Source: DASRVA01 sp050732935
Lineage (GTDB): Bacteria > Gemmatimonadota > Gemmatimonadetes > JACCXV01 > JAHWKZ01
Direction of reading: 5' to 3'
Length of the DNA stretch: 5,034 nt
NCBI GenBank assembly: GCA_050732935.1
Contig: JBOHRW010000124.1
Coordinates: 1 to 5,034 of the forward strand
Positions 1 through 5,034 of the stretch are shown here, in pieces; position 1 is the stretch's first letter; each line of letters starts with the position of its first letter. The notes under the pieces were generated by a model that searched no databases, was not told the DNA's origin, and saw nothing but the letters and a program-made list of their open reading frames with translations. The position numbers and the translations under genes are program-made.

Positions 1-813
1 GCGGATGCCCTCCGCGGGCGGTGGCGACTGAAGCGCCCCCATGTCCTCGCTCATGAGCCACCCGGTGCTCGTGCCGACCCGCACCTCGGCGAGGTCGCCC
101 GCCGCCTCGTCCCATATACGCTGGGCTGGGGGCTTCGTGAGCCCGGCCCACTCGGCGAAGTCGCCGGGCCTGGCCGGTCCGTAGAAGCCGAGGAAGCGGC
201 GAACGGCCTCGCTCGCGGTCGGCGCCCGGCCCGGCTCGCCCATGGTGTAGCGGCGCTCGGAGTCGAGACGGACGCCCGCCTTCACCGTGGCGTAGCGCCA
301 CAGCATCGGAGCGACGTGGTGGCTCTTGCAGCCCCGGCACCAGGGCATCAGGTCGGCGCGGACACGCTCTCTCAGCTCCTCGTGCAGCTCGTTCTTGTCG
401 AGCTTCCGGCCGTTCGCCAGGGCATCCTTCGTGGCGGAGGCCACCTCCTCGAGCGCCTCGCTCGGTGAGAACCCCTTCTCGGCGGCCAGCCGCTTGACCT
501 GTTGGCCGAGCTGCGCGGCGAGCTCGTCGTCGTCCTCGGCGATCAGGGCAGGCCCCCAGAGCGCGTGATCCTTGGGAGCGAGCGCGTGGATGGCCCCGCG
601 GACGATGTGGGCGACGACGAGGTTCCCGGTGTCGATGGCCTGGTCGTACGCCTCCCGGGTGACGTTCTTGGCCCGCGCGGCCAGCGCCAGGAGCGCCGCG
701 TCCCGGGCGAAGTCCGAGGCCGGGCAGGCCGCGGCGTCCGGGAGAGTGCGGGCCTTGCGGACGGCCAGCCCGGAGCGGGCCAAGCGGAAGGCGAGAATCT
801 GATCGGCTTTCAT
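1..813 (-). CDS. Winged-helix DNA-binding protein, AlkZ/YcaQ-like (HTH_42) family, partial
   Basis: 271 codons are visible and no stop is reached before the left edge; the family usually runs to about 350-400 residues, so the C-terminus is missing. The N-terminus (QILAFRLARSGL, residues 5-16), VVAHIVRGAIHALAPKD (66-82) and RRFLGFYGPARPGDFAEWAGL (205-225) match the typical layout of HTH_42 proteins, which include the DNA glycosylases AlkZ and YcaQ. Those enzymes carry a catalytic QxQ or QxD near residue 35. My alignment by eye places DFA (34-36) there, so glycosylase activity is doubtful and a DNA-binding or divergent role is possible. A Cys/His cluster WCRGCKSHH (158-166) is a possible metal site, by inference. 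The ATG at 813 is the only ATG or GTG start in this frame; the frame stays open upstream to a stop at 973-975, with only TTG alternatives, and no clear Shine-Dalgarno is seen. It is divergent from hicB. Family assignment is fairly sure; function is not. Confidence 0.8.
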   Translation of the reverse strand, partial: MKADQILAFRLARSGLAVRKARTLPDAAACPASDFARDAALLALAARAKNVTREAYDQAIDTGNLVVAHIVRGAIHALAPKDHALWGPALIAEDDDELAAQLGQQVKRLAAEKGFSPSEALEEVASATKDALANGRKLDKNELHEELRERVRADLMPWCRGCKSHHVAPMLWRYATVKAGVRLDSERRYTMGEPGRAPTASEAVRRFLGFYGPARPGDFAEWAGLTKPPAQRIWDEAAGDLAEVRVGTSTGWLMSEDMGALQSPPPAEGIR

Positions 814-844
814 CTCGTGCGGATGATAATCGGCCTTGAATGCG

Positions 845-858
845 GAAGCTCCAGCTTC
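845..858. repeat. Short palindrome GAAGCT-CC-AGCTTC
   Basis: Two perfect 6-base inverted arms are separated by 2 bases, 32 bases upstream of the winged-helix start codon. The loop is too small for a stable RNA hairpin, so if functional it is more likely a protein-binding site. It could also be chance. Confidence 0.3.
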
Positions 859-901
859 TCGCTCTCTCCGCAAATGGTGAAGAGCAAAGCCTGCCTCAAG
901 C

Positions 902-945
902 CCTCGGTACGTACGGATGCCGAGGAGCGATGAACGAACGTACCG
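902..945. repeat. Overlapping inverted repeats in the divergent spacer
   Basis: CGGTACGT (905-912) is the exact reverse complement of ACGTACCG (938-945). An overlapping smaller pair, CCTCGG (902-907) and CCGAGG (920-925), is also perfect with a 12-base loop. They lie about 90-130 bases upstream of the hicB start and could be operator half-sites for the hicBA unit or for the winged-helix gene. A role is inferred only from position and symmetry. Confidence 0.35.
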
Positions 946-1032
946 GAGCCGGGCAGACAAGCCATGCGGTGATTAGGCAGCCTCTCGGCTCCTCCTGGCA
1001 TGGAGCCTCAAGCCCGGATTAGGTTCAATTCC

Positions 1033-1242
1033 ATGGGTGACGAGATAATCTTTGAAGTGAAGGAGTCCCCAGAGGGGGGTTACGAGGCGCGCGCCCTTTC
1101 CGAGTCGATCTTCACCGAGGCTGACTCACTGGACGAGCTGCGCGAGATGGTGAAGGATGCGGTGGACTGCCATTTCGAAGAGGAGGACCGACCCCGGATC
1201 ATTCGGCTTCACTTCGTGCGTGACGAAGTCATTGTTTTGTGA
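1033..1242 (+). CDS. hicB: HicB-family antitoxin (short form)
   Basis: This 69-residue protein has the compact HicB pattern: a strand (EIIFEVKESPEGGYEARAL, residues 4-22), then SIFTEADSLDELREMVKDAV (25-44), then DCHF and IIRLHFVRDEVIV (56-68). HicB binds and blocks the HicA RNase and usually helps repress its own operon. The family fold is a partial RNase H-like domain; here the protein ends right after it, with no room for the C-terminal HTH or ribbon-helix-helix DNA-binding domain seen in many HicB proteins. The ATG at 1033 is chosen because the conserved strand begins at once; an in-frame ATG at 1000 would add 11 residues without family character and has no ribosome site. The Shine-Dalgarno is weak (AGG at 1021). 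The stop overlaps the start of hicA. Short HicB relatives are sometimes misnamed as metabolic enzymes in databases. The identification is strong because of the hicA partner. Confidence 0.87.
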   Translation: MGDEIIFEVKESPEGGYEARALSESIFTEADSLDELREMVKDAVDCHFEEEDRPRIIRLHFVRDEVIVL

Positions 1243-1502
1243 AGCTCCCGCGAGATCTAAGCGGAGACGATCTCGCCAAGAAACTGATCCCGCTCGGATA
1301 CACGATCACCCGCCAGACCGGAAGTCACCTCCGACTCTCTCGGACAACTTCCGAAGGTAGCCACCACGTCACGATTCCGCGCCATCGGGCCCTCCGTGTG
1401 GGGACGTTGAACGCCATCCTCCGGGATGTCGCGAACACGCTTGGAATCAGCAAGGAAGAGCTACTTAGGAGGATAACGATCCCCACCCACCGCCAGACCT
1501 GA
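1239..1502 (+). CDS. hicA: HicA-family mRNA interferase toxin
   Basis: This 87-residue protein has the full HicA layout: an N-terminal helix (SGDDLAKKLIPLGYTITRQ, residues 8-26), the active-site segment TGSH with the conserved His30, strands LRLSRTT and HHVTIPRH (31-37, 42-49), and a C-terminal helical part (GTLNAILRDVANTLGISKEEL, 55-75). HicA toxins have a dsRNA-binding-like fold and cut mRNA independently of the ribosome; HicB neutralises them. Translation starts at a GTG whose last two bases overlap the hicB TGA (GTGA, 1239-1242), implying translational coupling, with antitoxin made first. This antitoxin-toxin order is the reverse of classical hicA-hicB. No residue expected for activity is missing, so the toxin looks functional. 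Codon use is less GC-rich than in the flanking large genes. Confidence 0.92.
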   Translation: MKLPRDLSGDDLAKKLIPLGYTITRQTGSHLRLSRTTSEGSHHVTIPRHRALRVGTLNAILRDVANTLGISKEELLRRITIPTHRQT

Positions 1503-1554
1503 CTCCCATTGTAACGTATTTGACGGAAGCTTGGCCCGCATTCGAGTAAGGACC

Positions 1555-3390
1555 TTAGATCCCACCGCCCTCCAGCCTCGTGAAGCCGTCCGCGCTCCAC
1601 TCCTCGCTCCCGACACCGTGATGGACGATGAAGAGGCCGTCGGGATCGTACTTCCTCTTCACCTCCGCCAACTTTGCGTAGTTCGGCCCCCAGAAGGAGC
1701 GCTGCCACTGGCGCTCGAAGAAGTCGCTCTCCGAGACGTACGATCCGGGGTCGACGACCACCTTCAGGAGCTCCTCCATCGAGCGGTTGATCGCCGCCGA
1801 TTCCCGCCGCGCGGCTGACCGATCCGGCTCGTGGCCGAGCACCCCGGGAAAGGCCGGCGGGCCTTCCCCGCCGAGGATCGCCAGCGCGAAGGCGTCCAGC
1901 GCGACCGGGTTGATCGCGGTGTCCCGAGCCGCCGTCACCTCGTCCACCGGAGCCCCCGCCAGGCCCTTGTTGAAGTGCAGCGAGATCCCCCAGTGGCGGC
2001 TGCCGGCGAAGAGCGCGTCCACGAGGGCGTCCTGCCGATCCTCCTCGAGGAACGAAGCCGGAAGCCACGCCGAGCGGTAGCCGTGCAAGACCTGCCCCGC
2101 CTCGCCGCGATTGCCGGCCCAGAAGATGTTGCCCTCGGGCGCATCCGGGCGATCGTCGGCGAGGATGAAATGGGGCGCATTCTGCCTCAGGAACTCGGGA
2201 TCCCAGAAGTGTCGCGCCGGAAGGTCCACGATCAAGGGAGGCTCCTCCCAGGAGTAGTCCTGGGGGGCGCTGGCCAGCCAATCGAAAAGGGGCTGCCACA
2301 GCTCCTCCGCCTGCCGTCGGTCCAGCCCCTGGAACACCATCTGGATCCATACCGTGTTGTCCGGCCGGAACCCGATCTGCTCCCCCCAGTGGGGATTGAA
2401 TAGGTGGTCCCGGTAGAACCCGACCATGTGTGCCGTGACCGCGCGGAAGGCCTCGTCCGAGCGGGCTCGGATCGTCCCGAACACCCCGCCGAACCGCTCG
2501 GGGAGCTCGCGGGTCCTGAGCGTCAGCCTAGTGACGACGCCGAAGGTTCCTCCTCCACCGCCCTTCAGCGCCCAGAAGAGGTCCGGGTTCGTGCAGGCGT
2601 TGGCGACCCGCACCGCGCCGTCCGCGGTGACGACCTCGGCCTGGAGCAGTCCCGCGGCCGCCAGGCCGTAGTTCTTGGAGAAGCTGCCGAAGCCCCCGCT
2701 CTGAACGAGTCCCGCGACGCCCACGGTCGCGCAACCGCCACCCTGCACGTACCGGCCCGCCCCGGTCGTCACCGCGTCGTAGACGTGCATCCAGATCGCA
2801 CCCGCCCCGACGGTCACCGCCGGCTGCGGTTCGACGATCCCCGCGCAGCCCTCGGGGACGAACGCTTCGTGGACGACGATCTCCTCCAAGCGACGAGTCC
2901 AGACCAGCAGCGAGTCCGGCGCACAGGAGGTGCCCTGGTAGCTGTGCCCGCCGCCCTTCACGGCGAGCCGTAGGTCGTGGTCGCGAGCGAAGCGGACGGC
3001 GACGACGACGTCAGAGGTCTCCTCGGCGGCTACGGCGTAGACGCTGGGGGCCGAGGTCCAGGCGTCGACCCAACCGGACGTCTGTGTCAGGGCAGGGTGG
3101 TCACGGATGTAGTAGGGGTTCTTGAGCCCCTTGAGGAGCTCGGCGCAGGACGCCCCGTCCGGCGACGCCTGGCAGGCGGCCAGCGGCGACTCGACCTTGA
3201 TCAGGCGCCCGTGGACCTGACGTCGCAGCGTCTGCCAGCCGGCCTCTGAAGGCCACGACGGATCACCCGGGCGGACGCGACGGGCGGGTCCAACCGCACT
3301 CTTGGAGGTCGTGTTCCGCAGGACCCTCGAGCAGCCGGTCGAGAGGACCGTCAGCGCCGCTAGACTCTTCAGGAACCGTCGTCTGTTCAT
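1555..3390 (-). CDS. Tat-exported FAD-binding oxidoreductase, berberine-bridge-enzyme (BBE) type
   Basis: This 611-residue protein starts with a twin-arginine leader, NRRRFLK (residues 2-8), followed by a hydrophobic stretch and LSTGC (16-20), a weak lipobox, so it is probably exported folded and perhaps lipid-anchored. An FAD_binding_4-type (PCMH) domain spans about 114-290. KGGGHSYQG (145-153) supplies His149, the usual site of 8-alpha-histidyl FAD. GGGCATVGVAGL (217-228) places Cys220 where BBE-type enzymes carry a second, 6-S-cysteinyl link. The C-terminal BBE element covers about 550-595 (YVSES, WGPNYAKL, KRKYDPDGLF). Family members oxidise alcohols, sugars, alkaloids or phenolics with oxygen as acceptor; the substrate is not evident. 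The ATG at 3390 is chosen because the Tat motif follows at once; the frame is open to 3474, but that extension overlaps the upstream gene and would bury the signal. AGAGG lies about 15 bases upstream. The start is one base after the stop of the truncated toxin, and the gene converges on hicA. Confidence 0.9.
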   Translation of the reverse strand: MNRRRFLKSLAALTVLSTGCSRVLRNTTSKSAVGPARRVRPGDPSWPSEAGWQTLRRQVHGRLIKVESPLAACQASPDGASCAELLKGLKNPYYIRDHPALTQTSGWVDAWTSAPSVYAVAAEETSDVVVAVRFARDHDLRLAVKGGGHSYQGTSCAPDSLLVWTRRLEEIVVHEAFVPEGCAGIVEPQPAVTVGAGAIWMHVYDAVTTGAGRYVQGGGCATVGVAGLVQSGGFGSFSKNYGLAAAGLLQAEVVTADGAVRVANACTNPDLFWALKGGGGGTFGVVTRLTLRTRELPERFGGVFGTIRARSDEAFRAVTAHMVGFYRDHLFNPHWGEQIGFRPDNTVWIQMVFQGLDRRQAEELWQPLFDWLASAPQDYSWEEPPLIVDLPARHFWDPEFLRQNAPHFILADDRPDAPEGNIFWAGNRGEAGQVLHGYRSAWLPASFLEEDRQDALVDALFAGSRHWGISLHFNKGLAGAPVDEVTAARDTAINPVALDAFALAILGGEGPPAFPGVLGHEPDRSAARRESAAINRSMEELLKVVVDPGSYVSESDFFERQWQRSFWGPNYAKLAEVKRKYDPDGLFIVHHGVGSEEWSADGFTRLEGGGI

Positions 3391-3391
3391 C

Positions 3392-3580
3392 TCAGCGCTG
3401 CGACCTCTTCCGCGAGGAGGCTTCCGTGAGGAGAATCCTCTCCTCGGAGTGCGCCGCGTCGATAACATCCACATCTGGTGCGCCGCGACGCCACTCTCGA
3501 ACGGTCTTTACGTCATGACTTGCTTCCCGGAGGGCCTGAACAACAACAGCGTCGCAGCTCTCATCGGCAAGAAAACGCAC
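3392..3580 (-). CDS. DUF5615 PIN-like toxin, C-terminally truncated
   Basis: The first 53 residues are a clear DUF5615 (Mut7-C/PIN-like) start: MRFLADESCD with acidic D6 and E7, VVQALREASHDV (13-24), and DVIDAAHSEERILLTE (38-53). In intact members LLTE is followed by a D-x-D-F type acidic motif and another 50 or so residues; here the sequence turns into basic ASSRKRSQR and stops at 62, about half the usual length. The third acidic cluster and the rest of the fold are lost, so nuclease activity is unlikely. The start is GTG at 3580, two bases after the DUF433 stop, the classic antitoxin-toxin arrangement. The stop TGA is one base from the oxidase ATG, so the rearrangement that placed the oxidase here probably removed the toxin end. 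It is best viewed as a toxin remnant, although a short expressed protein cannot be excluded. Confidence 0.75.
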   Translation of the reverse strand: MRFLADESCDAVVVQALREASHDVKTVREWRRGAPDVDVIDAAHSEERILLTEASSRKRSQR

Positions 3581-3582
3581 GC

Positions 3583-3837
3583 TCAGCGGCTTTCCGAGGG
3601 AGAGCCTTTCGATGGGGAAAGGATGGTCTCCTCGAGGGCGACCGCGTCAGCGGCGTAGGCAATCGCGGCTTGGACGTCCTCCGGATGAAGATCGGGATAG
3701 GCCTCAAGCAACTCCTCTCGCGACGCCCCCTCCGCGAGCTTCCGCAGAATGAGATCTACGGGGATACGCGTGCCCCGGATGACCGGTTTGCCCAGCATGA
3801 TAGCCGGGTCAATCGTGATTCTATCGTTGTTCGCCAT
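3583..3837 (-). CDS. DUF433-family antitoxin
   Basis: This 84-residue protein has the full DUF433 (COG2442) pattern: DRITIDPAIMLGKPVIRGTRIPVDLILRKLAEGASREELLEAYPDL, about residues 5-50, then HPEDVQAAIAYAADAV. The GKPVIRGTRIPV core is diagnostic. The fold is a small helix-turn-helix, so it probably binds its own promoter and the partner toxin. It sits directly upstream of a DUF5615 PIN-like gene, a pairing predicted to be a toxin-antitoxin system from comparative genomics. The ATG at 3837 is chosen over an upstream in-frame TTG at 3843 because AGGGGGA lies 7 bases before it. The protein looks complete while its toxin is cut, so it may now be a solitary regulator. Codon use is less GC-rich than in the oxidase. 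Confidence 0.9.
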   Translation of the reverse strand: MANNDRITIDPAIMLGKPVIRGTRIPVDLILRKLAEGASREELLEAYPDLHPEDVQAAIAYAADAVALEETILSPSKGSPSESR

Positions 3838-3844
3838 GATCAAA

Positions 3845-3851
3845 TCCCCCT
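3845..3851 (-). promoter_or_regulatory. Shine-Dalgarno of the DUF433 antitoxin
   Basis: On the minus strand AGGGGGA is followed by 7 bases and then the ATG at 3837. This spacing is near ideal and decides between the ATG and the TTG six bases upstream. Confidence 0.65.
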
Positions 3852-3890
3852 GACCTGAATCTCAAGCGGTCTCCCGGACGCTCGATAAGC

Positions 3891-4112
3891 TCATCGGTTC
3901 CTGATCCTGCCGGCTAGGAACTGCCTTGCACGATCTTCTCGAGCCTGTCCAGCTGCCTCTGAAACCGCTTTCAGCCTGATGACCTCGTCCGACCGAATGA
4001 ACTTGCGCCCGTCCTTGGAGGTGTGGACGTGAGCCGCCTCACCGTCCCTTTCGCGTTCAGGGGACGTGGCTTTCGAGCGTCTGTATTTCGACGGTGGTTG
4101 CTTGCGAGTCAT
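3891..4112 (-). CDS. Small basic protein of unknown function
   Basis: This 73-residue protein is not recognised as a known family. The N-terminal 25 residues are rich in Lys, Arg, Pro and Ser (TRKQPPSKYRRSK at 2-14) and are probably disordered. A more structured part follows: HVHTSKDGRKFIRSDEVIRL (28-47) reads like a strand pair leading into a helix, then a charged helical tail to residue 73. No signal peptide, membrane segment or cysteine is seen. Support for a real gene comes from a perfect GGAGG five bases before the ATG, a TATACT element upstream, and placement 53 bases ahead of the DUF433 gene on the same strand, so it may be the first gene of that unit. It could be an extra antitoxin-like or DNA-binding partner, but that is guesswork. 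No similar protein comes to mind. Confidence 0.55.
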   Translation of the reverse strand: MTRKQPPSKYRRSKATSPERERDGEAAHVHTSKDGRKFIRSDEVIRLKAVSEAAGQAREDRARQFLAGRIRNR

Positions 4113-4117
4113 TTCGG

Positions 4118-4122
4118 CCTCC
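4118..4122 (-). promoter_or_regulatory. Shine-Dalgarno GGAGG of the small basic protein
   Basis: GGAGG on the minus strand is separated by five bases (CCGAA) from the ATG at 4112. It is the strongest ribosome-binding site in the window and the main argument that the 73-codon frame is translated. Confidence 0.6.
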
Positions 4123-4157
4123 GTCGCGAGGTCCAGGGGCGATCAGCCATTTGCTCA

Positions 4158-4163
4158 AGTATA
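4158..4163 (-). promoter_or_regulatory. Candidate -10 element TATACT for the minus-strand small-gene unit
   Basis: TATACT on the minus strand, preceded directly by TG, lies 45 bases upstream of the ATG at 4112 and would give a leader of roughly 40 bases. A TTGCAG at 4185-4190 is 21 bases away, too far for a normal sigma-70 spacer, so the -35 is weak or absent. It could drive the small basic protein, DUF433, the toxin remnant and possibly the oxidase. Confidence 0.3.
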
Positions 4164-4190
4164 CAGCGGGGTGACGACCCTCGGCTGCAA

Positions 4191-4200
4191 CCCGCGCGGG
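4191..4200. repeat. GC palindrome CCCGCGCGGG in divergent spacer
   Basis: A perfect 10-base palindrome lies in the 161-base spacer between the small basic protein and the nuclease gene. It is a possible operator for either divergent unit, but short GC palindromes are expected by chance in DNA of this composition. Confidence 0.2.
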
Positions 4201-4273
4201 CAACGTGCTGAAAGCAAGAGCCCCGCCGACCGCCCCTGACGATGTCACACCCAACGGTTATCATGGTCAACCG

Positions 4274-5034
4274 ATGCCAAGCGCCACCACAGAGACGAGC
4301 CGCGGCCAGGAGGCTCTCCAGGGCCCCTCCGCCCTCACCCACACCGACGCCGGCGAGCCCGTCCTCCCCGAGACCTCGGCCGATTGGGCGGACTGGGTCG
4401 CGGCCAGCAAGACCCGCAACTTCGTCATCCAAGACCCACTCCTCGACTGGCTCGACCTCTACGGAACCGCCAAGGGCTTCACGCGGGACGACGAGCTCCC
4501 CGGCTACGACGAGCGCTGCGACTTCACGCGCTTCGTCTTCCGCCAGGCCGCGCGGTTCGAAGGGGCGGTCATCCGCCACCTCCGCGACCGCGTTCTGGCC
4601 GTCATCTTCGAAGACGCCTTCAGCCGCTTCGGGCCCGTGGTCGTCGACCCCGGTCCCACCCTGATCACGATCGCCCGCGACCCGGCCGACATCCGGAGCC
4701 TCGAGAAGGCGCGCGCGACCGTGAAGGCGATGCGGGCGGGCGTCCCGGTGATCCACCAGGGGGTCCTCCGGGACCCCGAGCACCGGGTCTACGGCGCGCC
4801 CGACCTCCTCGTCCGGAGCGATTTCCTGGGCCGGCTCTTCCCCGGCTCGATCGAACCCGCCGAGGCCGAGCGGCCCGCCCCCGGGCTCGGCGGCCGGCCG
4901 TGGCACTACCGCGTCGTGGACGTCAAGTTCACGACCCTCGACCTCCTGGCCGGCGGCGACCTCGGCAACGGCGGCTCCCAGCCCGCCTACAAGATCCAGC
5001 TCTTCCTCTACGACCGGGCGCTCGCCCGCATCCA
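4274..5034 (+). CDS. PD-(D/E)XK nuclease, RecB/Cas4-like, partial N-terminal part
   Basis: 253 complete codons are visible and the frame is open at the right edge. The core motifs of a RecB-type nuclease appear in order: FEGAVIRHL with E96 (residues 95-103), VIHQGVL (159-165), YGAPDLLVRSD with D177 (173-183), VVDVKF with D216 and K218 (214-219), and YKIQLFLYDRAL with Q242 and Y246 (239-250), the QxxxY motif. Asp177, Asp216 and Lys218 are the expected metal-binding and catalytic residues, so it should cut DNA or RNA. The first 33 residues are low in conserved character; the conserved part seems to begin near SADWADWVAASKTRNFVI (35-52). No iron-sulphur cysteines are seen so far. The ATG at 4274 is the first good start; no strong Shine-Dalgarno precedes it, so a later start is possible. 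Such proteins often carry a further helicase or RNase H-like domain downstream, which is not visible. The gene is divergent from the small-gene cluster and strongly GC3-biased. Confidence 0.8.
   Translation, partial: MPSATTETSRGQEALQGPSALTHTDAGEPVLPETSADWADWVAASKTRNFVIQDPLLDWLDLYGTAKGFTRDDELPGYDERCDFTRFVFRQAARFEGAVIRHLRDRVLAVIFEDAFSRFGPVVVDPGPTLITIARDPADIRSLEKARATVKAMRAGVPVIHQGVLRDPEHRVYGAPDLLVRSDFLGRLFPGSIEPAEAERPAPGLGGRPWHYRVVDVKFTTLDLLAGGDLGNGGSQPAYKIQLFLYDRALARI

Larger units (their letters stand above)
814..1032. promoter_or_regulatory. Divergent intergenic region between the winged-helix gene and hicB
   Basis: This 219-base spacer must hold the promoters of two divergent units. No convincing -35/-10 pair was found on either strand. 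It contains several short perfect inverted repeats (listed separately) that could serve as operators, for example for HicB-type autoregulation. Small open frames cross it on both strands, but none resembles a known protein. The assignment as regulatory rests on gene layout, not on a recognised motif. Confidence 0.4.

Noticed and set aside
502..933. 143-codon plus-strand open frame
   Set aside because: It is antisense to the winged-helix gene, whose translation matches a known family; the plus-strand product is Arg/Gly-rich and featureless.
814..972. N-terminal extension of the winged-helix gene
   Set aside because: The frame is open to the stop at 973-975 but has only TTG starts; the upstream peptide lacks family character, and family similarity begins right after the ATG at 813.
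1503..1554. Possible bidirectional terminator between convergent hicA and oxidase
   Set aside because: No hairpin with a U-tract is visible on either strand in these 52 bases.
1325..2350. 341-codon minus-strand open frame inside the oxidase
   Set aside because: It overlaps the oxidase in another frame on the same strand and then hicA. The translation is low-complexity Gly/Arg/Pro typical of a GC-rich shadow frame, with no family signature.
1831..2973. Plus-strand open frames of about 190 codons (1831-2403 and 2404-2973)
   Set aside because: Both are antisense to well-supported FAD oxidase coding sequence and show no motif; they arise from GC3 bias.
3391..3474. Upstream extension of the oxidase to a start at 3474
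   Set aside because: The Arg/Pro-rich extension lies in the toxin remnant's DNA in another frame and would place 28 charged residues ahead of an obvious Tat signal.
4109..4906. 265-codon minus-strand open frame opposite the nuclease
   Set aside because: The plus strand carries clear PD-(D/E)XK motifs over the same bases; the antisense translation is Gly/Glu/Asp-rich with no recognisable domain.

Overview
The window is high-GC bacterial DNA and most of it is coding. Third codon positions of the large genes are nearly all G or C. The style suggests a soil or environmental bacterium such as an Acidobacteria-, Myxococcota-, Rokubacteria- or Actinobacteria-like lineage, but nothing here fixes the taxon. 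No rRNA, tRNA, CRISPR array or insertion sequence was seen.

Left part (1-1502). A winged-helix protein of the AlkZ/YcaQ-like family (HTH_42) runs off the left edge on the minus strand. After a 219-base divergent spacer with short inverted repeats comes a plus-strand hicB-hicA toxin-antitoxin pair with a 4-base GTGA overlap.

Middle (1555-3390). A large minus-strand gene encodes a Tat-exported FAD oxidoreductase of the berberine-bridge-enzyme (BBE) type. It has candidate histidyl and cysteinyl flavin attachment residues. It converges on hicA across a 52-base gap in which I see no clear terminator.

Right-middle (3392-4112). Three small minus-strand genes lie upstream of the oxidase: a 73-residue basic protein of unknown function with a strong Shine-Dalgarno, a DUF433 antitoxin, and a DUF5615 PIN-like toxin. 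The toxin stops after 62 codons, where the family core should continue, and the oxidase start codon follows one base after its stop. This looks like a toxin gene cut at its 3' end by the junction that placed the oxidase there.

Right edge (4274-5034). A divergent plus-strand gene encodes the N-terminal part of a PD-(D/E)XK nuclease of the RecB/Cas4 type. Its GxPD, DxK and QxxxY motifs are all visible. It continues beyond the window.

The small toxin-antitoxin genes use visibly less G/C at third positions than the large genes, which fits an accessory, horizontally assembled segment. No single pathway joins the genes. The main points of interest are the broken DUF433/DUF5615 module, the uncharacterised nuclease, and the glycosylase-family protein without the usual catalytic QxQ.
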